NCBI GenBank assembly: GCA_030837965.1 | Contig: JAUTXP010000044.1 | Coordinates: 1-64,000 of the forward strand | DNA length: 64,000 nt | Direction: 5' to 3' | Source: Acidimicrobiaceae bacterium | GTDB lineage: Bacteria > Actinomycetota > Acidimicrobiia > Acidimicrobiales > JAUTXP01 | In this document: one piece after another, positions 52,684-61,183 of the stretch | How the letters are laid out: each line of letters begins with the position of its first letter | Numbering within the stretch: position 1 is the stretch's first letter | The notes under the pieces: model-generated | Told to the model about the DNA's origin: nothing | Seen by the model: only the letters and a program-made list of their open reading frames with translations | Database searches by the model: none | Made by a program: the position numbers and the translations under genes

Positions 52684-53277
52684 CTACGCCGAAGCGTCCG
52701 AGCCTGGATAGAGGCGATCGACCTGGGCGCGCAGGCGCGCGCCCACGTCCTCCACCGGGCCCTCGCCGTCCACCTCAACGAGGATGCCGCGCTCGCGGTA
52801 GAAGTCGAGCAGCGGCTCGGTGAACTCGTCGTAGACGCGCAGGCGGTTGCGGATGGTGTCGTCGGAGTCGTCGATCCGGCCCTGGGCCGCGCCCCGCTCC
52901 AGCAGGCGGCGGACCAGCTCGTCCTCAGGCACGTCCAGCGAGATGACGGCGTGGAAGGTGCGGCCGTTGGCCTTGCCCCATTGGAAGGCGGTCTTGGCCT
53001 GGTTCAAGGTGCGCGGGAAGCCGTCGAGGATGAAGCCCTCCAATGGCTCGGGTTCCGACAGCAGGTGGAGGACCAGCTCTAGGACCAGGCGGTCGGGAAC
53101 CAGTTCGCCCCGCTCCATGTAGGCACCCGCCTGGGCGCCGATCTCGCTGCCCTCGGCCACGTGCCTGCGCAGGGCGTCGCCGGTGGCGAGGTGGGGCACG
53201 CCGTAATGCTCGGACAGGCGTTCGCCCTGGGTCCCCTTGCCCGCACCGGGCGGGGCCAGGAGGAGGGCGCGCAGCAT
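52684..53277 (-). CDS. adk: Adenylate kinase
   Basis: 197 residues. P-loop APPGAGKGTQ has Ala where most have Gly, followed by HLATGDALRRHV (AMP-binding), GFILDGFPRTLNQA and RRLLERGAAQGRIDDSDDTIRNRL, which shows the short-LID form without zinc cysteines. It balances ATP, ADP and AMP. The gene is not in the usual secY-adk-map ribosomal cluster, so a second adk or a moved gene is possible. It follows hairpin H1 copy 4 and tRNA-Gly. Confidence 0.9.
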   Translation of the reverse strand: MLRALLLAPPGAGKGTQGERLSEHYGVPHLATGDALRRHVAEGSEIGAQAGAYMERGELVPDRLVLELVLHLLSEPEPLEGFILDGFPRTLNQAKTAFQWGKANGRTFHAVISLDVPEDELVRRLLERGAAQGRIDDSDDTIRNRLRVYDEFTEPLLDFYRERGILVEVDGEGPVEDVGARLRAQVDRLYPGSDASA

Positions 53278-53307
53278 CGGCCGGACTCTAACTTGCCCGC
53301 CCTCGAT

Positions 53308-53338
53308 CTTTTCCACAGCAGCAGGTGCTGTGGAAAAG
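53308..53338 (-). terminator. 31-bp hairpin family H1, copy 4
   Basis: Stem and loop are the same as copy 1. It begins 6 bases past the 3' end of tRNA-Gly (minus strand) and 30 bases before the adk start. Confidence 0.75.
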
Positions 53339-53344
53339 TTTGAA

Positions 53345-53420
53345 TGGAGCGGACGACGGGATTCGAACCCGCGACCCCAACCTTGGCAAGGTTGTGCTCT
53401 ACCAACTGAGCCACGTCCGC
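53345..53420 (-). tRNA. tRNA-Gly (GCC)
   Basis: Acceptor GCGGACG pairs with CGTCCGC. Anticodon stem CAACC/GGTTG holds loop TTGCCAA with anticodon GCC; T-loop TTCGAAT. CCA is encoded (53345-53347). Confidence 0.95.
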
Positions 53421-53437
53421 AAGCGGCCGGAACTTTA

Positions 53438-54958
53438 TCAGGTCGGCTTGGCCGCCTTCGGCCTGGCCTTGGGGGACGTGGGCTTGGGGGACGTGGCCTT
53501 GGGCGCACCGGCCTTGGCGGACGAGGCCTTGGGCGCGGCGGCCTTGGGGGACGAGGCCCGGTCAGCCGCCTTCTTCAATTCCTCGAGCGAGTCGTTCAAG
53601 TAGTCGGCGATGGTCCACACGTTGGGCACCGTCTCGCGGCAGGCCACCAGGCCGAAGAACATCGACCCCATATAACTCATCACCGTGATGTTGAGCCCGC
53701 CCCCGTCGGCCACCGGGCCCATCGGGTACATGGCCACCATGCGGGCCCCCGCCGAGTACAGCGGGAAGTTGGGGCCGGGCACGTTCGAGATGGTCACGTT
53801 GAAGAACGGGTTGTGGCGATCGGCCAGGCGCATGGAGGAGTAGAGCCGGGCCGCCCGGGCCGCCACCGCGGGGGCGGCGAACTCGGTCCAGTCGGTGAGG
53901 AACTCGGCCCCGATGGCCTTCTCCTGGTCCTTGGCATGAACCGTGCCCGCGCTGATGGTGTGCAGGCGCTCGGCCGGGTCGGCCACGTCGGTGGCCAGCG
54001 AAACCAGCATGGACGAGACCCGGTTGCCCATGGTCCCCTTCTGGTCCTCGGTCCGCACCGACACCGGGACCATGGCGATGAGCGACTTGTCCGGGCGCTC
54101 GCCGTTGTCGGCCAGGTATTGGCGCAGCGCGCCCGAGCACATGGCCAGCACCACGTCGTTCACCGTGCCGCCCAAGGCGTTCTTCACCTGCTTCACGTCG
54201 TCGAGCGAGACCTGGGTGTAGCCGAAGCGCCGGTGCGGGGTGATGGCGCCGTTGAGCGAGGTGCGCGGCGCGCTGAACGGTGCGGGCGGCGGGTTGACCT
54301 CGGGCCGGCGGTTGCGCCTGCGCAGCCCCCACATCATCTCGACCGTCTTGCGGGCCGCCTTGGCCGCCTTCATGGGCTGGCGGGCCAGCGAGTTCATGGC
54401 GAAGAGGAACAGCTCGACGTCGGTGGGCTCGCGGTCGGGCTTCCACGCCGCGTGCAACTCCTCGGGCACGGGCGTGGGCTCGGGCTGGAGATCGAGCAGG
54501 TTGACGGTGAGCTCGGCGCCGGACACGCCGTCGATGGCCGCGTGATGGGTCTTGGTGACGGTGGCGATCATCCCGTTCTCCAAGCCCTCGACCACGTACA
54601 TCTCCCACAGCGGGCGGTTGCGGTCGAGCGGACGGGAGTGGACCTCGGCCGCGAACTCGGCCAACTCCTTGTCGCCGCCGGGCGCGGGCAGCGCGGCGCG
54701 GCGCACGTGATAGTCGAGGTCGAAGTCGGGGTCCTCGATCCACAGCGGGTGGTGGATCTGGAACGGGATCTCCACCAAGCGGCGACGGAAGGGCGGGAGC
54801 AGCGGCAGTCGATCCTCCACCAGGTCCCGCACCCGGTCGAATGAATAGCCACCCGGAACGCTCGACGGGTCGAAGACGCACGTCGACGCCACGTGCATGT
54901 GGTTCTGCCGCGTCTCCAGGTAGAGGAACGTGGCATCGAGCCCAGTCAGTCGTTGCAT
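53438..54958 (-). CDS. Wax ester synthase/diacylglycerol acyltransferase (WS/DGAT)
   Basis: 506 residues from the ATG at 54958 (MQRLTGLDATFLYLET). The catalytic HHAAIDG motif is intact at about 148-154, with the PLWEMYVVEGL lead-in, NDVVLAMCSGALR and a late NVPGPNFPLY segment typical of the family. It transfers acyl-CoA to diacylglycerol or fatty alcohol, making storage lipid. The last 39 residues are Ala/Pro/Lys-rich with repeated SPKA units, an atypical basic tail. It follows the Fpg gene by 25 bases. Confidence 0.9.
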   Translation of the reverse strand: MQRLTGLDATFLYLETRQNHMHVASTCVFDPSSVPGGYSFDRVRDLVEDRLPLLPPFRRRLVEIPFQIHHPLWIEDPDFDLDYHVRRAALPAPGGDKELAEFAAEVHSRPLDRNRPLWEMYVVEGLENGMIATVTKTHHAAIDGVSGAELTVNLLDLQPEPTPVPEELHAAWKPDREPTDVELFLFAMNSLARQPMKAAKAARKTVEMMWGLRRRNRRPEVNPPPAPFSAPRTSLNGAITPHRRFGYTQVSLDDVKQVKNALGGTVNDVVLAMCSGALRQYLADNGERPDKSLIAMVPVSVRTEDQKGTMGNRVSSMLVSLATDVADPAERLHTISAGTVHAKDQEKAIGAEFLTDWTEFAAPAVAARAARLYSSMRLADRHNPFFNVTISNVPGPNFPLYSAGARMVAMYPMGPVADGGGLNITVMSYMGSMFFGLVACRETVPNVWTIADYLNDSLEELKKAADRASSPKAAAPKASSAKAGAPKATSPKPTSPKARPKAAKPT

Positions 54959-54983
54959 GCGGACATTCTCCCCCTTTGCCGCG

Positions 54984-55846
54984 CTACTTGAGCAATCGCG
55001 ACAATCGGCGGTCGGCGAGAGGCTTGCCACCCGTTTGACATGTCGGGCAGTACTGCAACGACTTCGTCGCGAAGGACACCTCGCGGACGGTGTCGCCGCA
55101 CTCCGGGCAGGGCTGGCCCGCCCGGCCGTGGACCCGCATCCCCGACTTCTTCTCCGACTTGAGGCCCGCCGCGGGAAGGCCGGCGGACCGGGCGACGGCG
55201 TCCGTCAAGACGGTCCGCAGCGCGGCGTGCAGGCGGGACACCTCGTCCGGCGAGAGCTTGGCCGCCTGCTTGAACGGCGACAGCTTGGCCACGTGCAAGG
55301 CCTCGTCCGAGTAGGCGTTGCCCACGCCCGCGATGAGGGTCTGGTCGGTCAGCACGCCTTTGATCTGCTGGTTGCCCGCGGCATGCAGGACGCGCCCGAG
55401 CGCGTCGGCGTCGAAGGCGGCGTCGAGCACGTCCGGTCCCAGGCGGGCGATGCCGGGCACCTCGTCGAGCGAGCGGACGACGTAGGCGGCGAGCCGCTTC
55501 TCGGTGCCCGCCTCGGTGACGTCGAACCCGCCGCCGCCCGAGAGCTTCACCCGCATGGCCATCGGGCCCTTGCCCGGCTTCACCGGCGTCGGGGACATGG
55601 TCTCGGCCCACTTGATCCACCCGCCGCGGGCCAAGTGGAACACCAGCCAGAGTCCGTCGAAGTCGAGGCAGATGAACTTGCCCCGCCTGGTGGTGCCGGT
55701 GAGGGCCCGGCCGTGGAGGGCGTCGAGGGGAGGGTCGTAGGTCTTGAGGGCTGAGAAGGCGGCCAACTCGATGCGCTCCACCGTGCGGCCGGTGCACTGG
55801 TCGGCCAGGAACTGGCCAGTGACGCCACCTCGGGAAGCTCGGGCAC
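54984..55846 (-). pseudogene. Fpg/Nei DNA glycosylase gene with a frameshift near its start
   Basis: The GTG at 55846 starts MPELPEVASLA, the essential N-terminus (catalytic Pro2 and Glu3). After about 11 codons that frame loses family similarity, while another frame continues FLADQCTGRTVERIELAAFSALKTYD through AGVGNAYSDE to the zinc finger CPECG and CPTC at the end. Inserting one C in the CC at 55814-55815 rejoins them. An internal start (ATG at 55781) would lack the catalytic proline. Either the gene is broken or the sequence has an error. The intact enzyme removes oxidised bases. Confidence 0.85.
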
Positions 55847-55869
55847 GGCGTCAGCGTACGCTCGGCCTC

Positions 55870-56403
55870 ATGCTCGTTTGGATGGACCTCGAGATGACCG
55901 GACTGGACCCGGGCCGCGACGTCATCGTCGAGATCGCCACCCTCGTCACCGACGACCAGCTCGACGTGGTGGCCGAGGGACCGGACCTGGTGGTCGCCGC
56001 GCCCGAGGACCGGTTGGCGGGCATGCAGGACGTGGTCCGCAAGATGCACGCCAAGAGCGGCCTGCTCGACGCCATCGCCGCTTCCACGCTGACGCTCGAG
56101 GACGCGGGGGCACAGACGCTGGCGTTCATCAAGGAGCACGTGCCCGAGGCCCGGACCGTGCCCTTGTGCGGCAACTCGATCGGCACCGACCGGCGGTTCC
56201 TCGCCGCGTACCTGCCCGAGGTCGAGGAGTACTTGCACTACCGGTCGATCGACGTGTCGACGGTCAAGGAGCTGGCCCGGCGCTGGTACCCGCCTGATGT
56301 GCTGGCCGGGGCGCCGGAGAAGAAGGGCGGGCACCGGGCCCTGGACGACATCAGGGAGAGCGTGGCCGAACTCCGCTACTACCGCACCGCCCTCTTCCGC
56401 TAG
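55870..56403 (+). CDS. orn: Oligoribonuclease
   Basis: 177 residues from the ATG at 55870. DEDDh exonuclease motifs: MDLEMTGLDPGRDVIVEIATLVTD at the start, PLCGNSIGTDRRFLAAYLPEV, and HRALDDIRESVAELRYYR with the last His and Asp. It degrades 2-5-base RNAs, including pGpG from cyclic di-GMP turnover, which links it to the GGDEF/EAL proteins of this window. It is divergent from the Fpg gene, 23 bases apart. Confidence 0.94.
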   Translation: MLVWMDLEMTGLDPGRDVIVEIATLVTDDQLDVVAEGPDLVVAAPEDRLAGMQDVVRKMHAKSGLLDAIAASTLTLEDAGAQTLAFIKEHVPEARTVPLCGNSIGTDRRFLAAYLPEVEEYLHYRSIDVSTVKELARRWYPPDVLAGAPEKKGGHRALDDIRESVAELRYYRTALFR

Positions 56404-56467
56404 CCCCCCCGGTCGCCCCCCCCAGCCACACCCGCCCGCCCCCCTCCCCCGCACGCGTCGCGCCTCC

Positions 56468-56522
56468 CCCGTTCTGGGCACCAAAACTTGTCCATAGGCG
56501 AAGAAAACGTGCCCAGAACGGG
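56468..56522. terminator. 14-bp-stem hairpin between convergent orn and LLM genes
   Basis: CCCGTTCTGGGCAC (56468-56481) and GTGCCCAGAACGGG (56509-56522) are exact complements around an A-rich 27-base loop. To the left (56404-56450) the plus strand has long C-runs, to the right (56530-56577) G-runs, so the whole gap is a large C-rich/G-rich dyad. Position between convergent stops supports bidirectional termination. Confidence 0.75.
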
Positions 56523-56584
56523 AAGGCACGCGGGTTGGGGGGGGCGGGTCTCTGGCGGGGCGGGCGGCGGGGCGAAGTCGAGGG

Positions 56585-57622
56585 TTAGGCGTCGGCGGCG
56601 AGGGCTTTGACCTGCTCGACCAGTCGGACCGGGTCGCCGCCCACGGGCAGGACGTTGAGCACGGTCACGCCCGCCTCCTTGTACGCGGCCAGACGGTCCT
56701 TCACGTATCCAGCCGAACCGACCAGCGACGTCAATTCCAAGAACTCGGCCGGCACCTTGGCCGCGGCCTCGTCCTTCTTGCCCGCCAGGTACAGGTCCTG
56801 GATCTCGGCCGCCTCCTGCTCGTAGCCGTACCGGCAGGCCAGCTCGTTGTAGAAGTTGCGTCCTTTGGCCCCCATGCCGCCGATGTACAGCGCGGCCATG
56901 GGCCGGGCCAACTCGCGGATGCCCTCCACGTCGTCGCCGATGGCCAGCATCCCGCCCGCGCACACCTCGAGCGGCGGAAGGTCGGCGGCCCGGTTGGCGC
57001 CTCCCTTGGCCAGCGACTCGCCCCACACGTCCTTGGCCTTCTCCGGGATGAAGAAGATGGGCAGCCAACCCTCGGCCAGCTCGGCCGTCATCTCCACGTT
57101 CTTGGGCCCGAGCGACGCCACGTAGATCGGGATGCGGTCGCGCAACGGGTGGGTGATCATCTTCAACGGCTTGCCCAGCCCCGTCCCCTGCTCGGGCGGC
57201 AGCGGGATCGTGTACGCCGGGCCCGCGTGGTCGATGCGCTCACGGCGCCAGACCTGACGGCACACCTCGATGATCTCGCGGGTGCGGGCCAACGGCCGGT
57301 CGTACGGCATGCCGTGCCAGCCCTCGATCACCTGCGGCCCCGACGCGCCCAACCCGAGAATGCAACGCCCGTCCGACAGCAGGTCGACGCCGACCGCGGT
57401 CATGGCCAGCAGCGTCGGCGTGCGGGAGTAGATGGGCAGGATGCCCGACGCGATCTGCAGCCGCTCCGTCTTGGCCGCGATGTAGCCCATCAGGCTGACC
57501 GCGTCGGCCCCATAGGCCTCGGCCACCCACGCGATGTCCAGCCCCGCCTTCTCCAACGAGGCCGCCAGGTCGGCCGACTCCTTGAAGCCGCCTGCGTACG
57601 AGAGCTGGATGCTGATCTGCAT
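56585..57622 (-). CDS. F420-dependent LLM-class oxidoreductase
   Basis: 345 residues. Start MQISIQLSYAGGFKESADLAASLEKAGLDIAWVAEAYGADAVSLMGYIAAKT and ILGLGASGPQVIEGWHGMPYDRPLARTREI fit the mycobacterial Rv3520c-like LLM group, a different branch from the enzyme at 15691. It would use cofactor F420 on an unknown substrate. A TATGCT -10-like hexamer six bases before the ATG suggests a leaderless transcript, and an 18-bp perfect palindrome overlaps the promoter shared with the MBL gene. Confidence 0.85.
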   Translation of the reverse strand: MQISIQLSYAGGFKESADLAASLEKAGLDIAWVAEAYGADAVSLMGYIAAKTERLQIASGILPIYSRTPTLLAMTAVGVDLLSDGRCILGLGASGPQVIEGWHGMPYDRPLARTREIIEVCRQVWRRERIDHAGPAYTIPLPPEQGTGLGKPLKMITHPLRDRIPIYVASLGPKNVEMTAELAEGWLPIFFIPEKAKDVWGESLAKGGANRAADLPPLEVCAGGMLAIGDDVEGIRELARPMAALYIGGMGAKGRNFYNELACRYGYEQEAAEIQDLYLAGKKDEAAAKVPAEFLELTSLVGSAGYVKDRLAAYKEAGVTVLNVLPVGGDPVRLVEQVKALAADA

Positions 57623-57637
57623 GGGCGGAGCATACGT

Positions 57638-57655
57638 CTTGACCGATCGGTCAAG
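57638..57655. promoter_or_regulatory. 18-bp perfect palindrome, TetR-type operator
   Basis: CTTGACCGATCGGTCAAG lies in the 47-base divergent gap. -10-like hexamers sit beside it on each side: TATGCT (minus strand, 57634-57629) and TAGGGT (plus strand, 57656-57661), each 6-8 bases before its start codon. The palindrome would therefore fill the spacer of both promoters. Spacing and symmetry suit a TetR-family dimer; no such regulator is in the window. Confidence 0.85.
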
Positions 57656-57669
57656 TAGGGTCGCACGAC

Positions 57670-58713
57670 GTGAAGCAGGAGCAGGAGCCGGCGGGCACCG
57701 AGGTCACCGAAGTGGGCCCGAACGTGCTGCGCATGCAGCTCCCCATCGACATGCCGGGGCTCGGTCACGTCAATGCATACGCCCTGCTCGACTCGGCGGG
57801 CGCGGCCGTCGTCGACCCCGGCCTGCCCGGCCCTTCGACGTGGAAGGCCCTGGTCGCCCGGCTCAAGCAGGCGGGCCTCAAGGTGGCCGACGTGCACACC
57901 GTGGTCGTCACCCATTCGCACCCCGATCACTTCGGGACGGCGGGCAGGCTGGCCAAGGAGGCGGACGCGGCCCTCGTCACCCACTCGGCTTTCCGCACGT
58001 GGTGGGCGCCCGCCCATTCCTGCGACGACGGGGACCTGCACGACGTCGACCCGGTGGACATGCCGACCGGCAACCCGTTCAACGGCGAGACGCCGTGGGG
58101 CGGCGAGTACAAGTTCAGCCGGGGCAGGCGGTGGAAGTTCCGACTCATGCGCTCGCGTCTGCTCGGCATGTTCGTGCCCCCTGCACCGACCCGCAGGCTG
58201 CGCCACCGCGAGACCATCAAGCTGGCCGACCGCGAGTTCATCGCCACCCACACGCCCGGCCACACGCTCGACCATCTGTGCCTGCTCGACGGCGAGGCGG
58301 GCCTGTTGTTCAGCGGCGACCACGTGCTGCCCACCATCACGCCTCACATCTCGGGATTGGGGACGGGCCGTGACCCGCTCAAGGCCTTCGTGGCGTCGCT
58401 CGACCGCGTGGCCGAACTGGCCGACGACGTGCGCCTGGTCCTCCCGGCCCATGGCCATCCGTTCACCGACCTGGTGGGCAGGGTCGAGTCGATCAAGCAC
58501 CATCACGCCGAACGCCTGGACAAGCTGCGCTCGCTGTCCATCGCCCTCGGCCCGGCCACGGTCGAGACGCTGTCGCACGAGCTGTTCCGACAAGCCCGCT
58601 GGGGGCCCATGGCCGAGAGCGAGACGTACGCCCACTTGGAGCACCTGCGTCTGGCGGGCCAGGCCGTGTCGCACCGCGAGGCGGACAAGCTCCTCTACAC
58701 CATCCACCCCTGA
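57670..58713 (+). CDS. Metallo-beta-lactamase fold hydrolase
   Basis: 347 residues from a GTG. VNAYALLDSAGAAVVDPGLPG and the metal motif THSHPDH (HxHxDH), then THTPGHTLDHLCLLD and LLFSGDHVLP give the two-metal site. A C-terminal extension (HHHAERLDKLRSLSIALGP onward) suggests a thioesterase-like or related role. Its promoter is shared with the LLM gene and an acyl-CoA ligase follows 63 bases later, so lipid or CoA metabolism is plausible but inferred. Confidence 0.85.
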   Translation: MKQEQEPAGTEVTEVGPNVLRMQLPIDMPGLGHVNAYALLDSAGAAVVDPGLPGPSTWKALVARLKQAGLKVADVHTVVVTHSHPDHFGTAGRLAKEADAALVTHSAFRTWWAPAHSCDDGDLHDVDPVDMPTGNPFNGETPWGGEYKFSRGRRWKFRLMRSRLLGMFVPPAPTRRLRHRETIKLADREFIATHTPGHTLDHLCLLDGEAGLLFSGDHVLPTITPHISGLGTGRDPLKAFVASLDRVAELADDVRLVLPAHGHPFTDLVGRVESIKHHHAERLDKLRSLSIALGPATVETLSHELFRQARWGPMAESETYAHLEHLRLAGQAVSHREADKLLYTIHP

Positions 58714-58776
58714 GGCCGTTCGGCCCCTGAGCCAAGGCACCAGTCGGCGCCCACCGAGCCAACATCGGGTAGACCC

Positions 58777-60465
58777 GTGGGGATGATGTCGCTCGCCGAA
58801 GCCACCGCCGTCCTGACCGCGCCGGGCCAGCACTTCGAGATGGAGGAGCTGGACATCCGGGGCGTGCCCACCCGCGTGTGGAAGAACGCGCCGCCCACGC
58901 TGCGCCACATCCTCGAGGCCAGCCGCAAGCACGACGACGCCCTGTTCCTCGTCTACGAGGACGAGCGCACGTCGTTCGAGGACCACTTCCGCGCCGCCGC
59001 CACGGTGGCCACCGCGCTGGTCGAACGGCTGGGCGTGGCCAAGGGCGACCGGGTGGCCATCGCCATGCGCAACTTCCCCGAATGGGCCATCGCCTTTTGG
59101 GCCGCGGCCGCCGCGGGCGCAGTGGTGGTCCCCCTCAACGCCTGGTGGGCGGGGGCGGAACTCGCCTATGCACTCGACGACTGCGGGGCCGAGGTGCTGT
59201 TCGCCGACCAGGAACGGGTGGCCCGACTGGACGAGCACTGGTCCGACCTGCCCGGCTTGAAGCACGTCGTAGTGGCCCGCAGTCGAGTCACCAGCGAGCA
59301 CATCCCCTTCACCGACCTGCTGCGCGACGAGTCGTCCAAGGCCCCGCTGCCCGACGTCTCGATCGACCCCGAGGACGACGCCACCATCTTCTACACGTCC
59401 GGCACCACGGGCAGGCCCAAGGGCGCGGTGGGCACCCACCGCAACATCTGCACCAACCAACTGAGCCTGGCCTTCGTCAACGCCCGAAACGCGGTGCGGG
59501 TCCAGGGCCAGGCGGGCCCGCCGGGCCGCAGCGGGCAGAACGCCTACCTCCTGTCCGTCCCCTTCTTCCACGCCACCGGCTGCCACTCGGTGCTGGTGGC
59601 CAACACGCTGTACGGCGGCAAGCTCGTCATCATGCACAAGTGGGACGCGGGCCGGGCCTTGGAGCTGATCGAGCGCGAGCGGGTCACCACCTTCGGCGGC
59701 GTACCCGCCATGGTCATGCAGGTGCTCGACCATCCCGACTTCGCCACGCGCGACCTGTCGAGCGTCAAGAGCGTGGGCTACGGCGGCGCGCCTGCCCCGC
59801 CCGACCTGGTGCGCAGGATCAAGGAGCACTTCCCCACCGGCAGCCCGTCGAACGGCTACGGCCTGACCGAGACCAGTTCGGTCACCACCATGAACGCGGG
59901 CGACGACTACGTGCGCAAGCCCGACAGCGTGGGCCCGCCCGTGCCCGTGTGCGACGTGCGCATCGTCGGAGACGACGGGTCCGACGCGGCCATGGGCGAG
60001 GTGGGTGAGCTGTGGATCAAAGGCCCGAATGTGGTCCGGGGCTACTGGAACAAGCCCGACGCAACCGCGGCCGCCTTCACCGAGGGATGGCTGCACTCGG
60101 GCGACGTGGCCCGCATCGACGACGAGGGCTTCGTGTACATCGTGGACCGGGCCAAGGACATGGTCATCAGGGGCGGCGAGAATGTCCACTGCGTGGAGGT
60201 GGAGGCGGCCCTGCACGAGCACCCGGCGGTCAGCGACGCGGCAGTGATCGGCGTGCCCCACGACGTGCTCGGCGAGGAGGTGGGCGCCGTCGTGCAGGTT
60301 CGTCCCGGCCACCAGGTCACCGAGCAAGACCTGCAATCGTTCGTGGGCGAACGATTGGCCGCGTTCAAGGTCCCGGTGCGCATCTGGTTTCGCGACCAGC
60401 CCCTCCCCCGCAACCCGGCAGGCAAGATCCTCAAGCGCGAGCTGCGGGAGGAACTGGTGGGGTGA
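58777..60465 (+). CDS. Acyl-CoA synthetase (AMP-dependent ligase)
   Basis: 562 residues from a GTG (ATGs follow at 58783 and 58786). Core motifs: P-loop FYTSGTTGRPKGAV, NGYGLTETSSV, WLHSGDVARIDDEGFVYIVDRAKD and the catalytic Lys in GKILKRELREEL. It activates a fatty or other carboxylic acid to its adenylate and then CoA ester. Chain-length preference cannot be read. It is followed within 8 bases by the coiled-coil gene. Confidence 0.92.
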   Translation: MGMMSLAEATAVLTAPGQHFEMEELDIRGVPTRVWKNAPPTLRHILEASRKHDDALFLVYEDERTSFEDHFRAAATVATALVERLGVAKGDRVAIAMRNFPEWAIAFWAAAAAGAVVVPLNAWWAGAELAYALDDCGAEVLFADQERVARLDEHWSDLPGLKHVVVARSRVTSEHIPFTDLLRDESSKAPLPDVSIDPEDDATIFYTSGTTGRPKGAVGTHRNICTNQLSLAFVNARNAVRVQGQAGPPGRSGQNAYLLSVPFFHATGCHSVLVANTLYGGKLVIMHKWDAGRALELIERERVTTFGGVPAMVMQVLDHPDFATRDLSSVKSVGYGGAPAPPDLVRRIKEHFPTGSPSNGYGLTETSSVTTMNAGDDYVRKPDSVGPPVPVCDVRIVGDDGSDAAMGEVGELWIKGPNVVRGYWNKPDATAAAFTEGWLHSGDVARIDDEGFVYIVDRAKDMVIRGGENVHCVEVEAALHEHPAVSDAAVIGVPHDVLGEEVGAVVQVRPGHQVTEQDLQSFVGERLAAFKVPVRIWFRDQPLPRNPAGKILKRELREELVG

Positions 60466-60472
60466 AGGGGCG

Positions 60473-61183
60473 GTGGCGGTGAACGTCGAGGACCTCTACG
60501 GCCTGCCTCTCGCCGAGTTCGTGAGGGAGCGCAACGCGCTGGCCAAGTCGTCGGGCGACAAGGACGTGGCCAAGCTCAAGAAGCCGTCGAGCGCGGCGTG
60601 GGCCTTGAACCAGGCGGCTCGCACCAACAAAGGCGATGTGGCCCGCTTCCTGCATGCCGCGGGCCGCGTGCGCGCCGGAGGCGACCGCTCGGTCATGGCC
60701 GAGCTGCGTACCGCGGAGGCGGACGTGCGCAGGGCCGCGCTGCACGCGCTGGGTGCGTCGGGCGACGCCCAACTGGCTGCCGTGAACGCGCTGCTGGCTG
60801 CGGCCGCCGTCGACGAGAGCGTGGGCCAGGTCTTGGCCGCGGGCACGCTGGACGGCTCCGAGGAGGCGGAGGCGAGCGGCTTCGTCGGCGCGGTCAGTGG
60901 AGGCGGCAGCAGCGGAGGCGGCGGCGGTGGCGGCAAGTCGTCCGCTTCCGACCGCAAGCCCAAGCGGGACGAGGTGCGCGAGGCGCGCGAGCGCAAGGTC
61001 AGGGAGCAGGCTCGCAAGAAGCGGGAGGCGGCCGAGGCCGCGTGCAAGGAGGCCGAGGAGGAGGCCGAACGCCTGGAGCGGGAGGCGGACGAGGCCGAGG
61101 AGAAGGCTGATCGGGCCAGACGCCGGGCTGACGCGGCCAGAGAGAAGGCCGAGGCCCTGCGGGTTGCACTGGACGTCGAGTGA
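60473..61183 (+). CDS. Coiled-coil protein, function unknown
   Basis: 236 residues. The N-terminal 150 residues are helical (VEDLYGLPLAEFVRERNALAKSSGDKDVAKLKKPSSAAWALNQAAR) and recognisable as a conserved actinobacterial domain of unknown role. A Gly/Ser linker (GGGSSGGGGGGGKSS) leads to a charged coiled coil of about 70 residues rich in Glu, Arg and Ala. The stop overlaps the GTG of the LigD-like gene by four bases, suggesting a shared function in DNA metabolism. Confidence 0.65.
   Translation: MAVNVEDLYGLPLAEFVRERNALAKSSGDKDVAKLKKPSSAAWALNQAARTNKGDVARFLHAAGRVRAGGDRSVMAELRTAEADVRRAALHALGASGDAQLAAVNALLAAAAVDESVGQVLAAGTLDGSEEAEASGFVGAVSGGGSSGGGGGGGKSSASDRKPKRDEVREARERKVREQARKKREAAEAACKEAEEEAERLEREADEAEEKADRARRRADAAREKAEALRVALDVE

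Noticed and set aside
57490-60336. 948-codon minus-strand open frame across the MBL and acyl-CoA ligase genes
   Set aside because: Both plus-strand genes have complete family motifs; the antisense frame has none.
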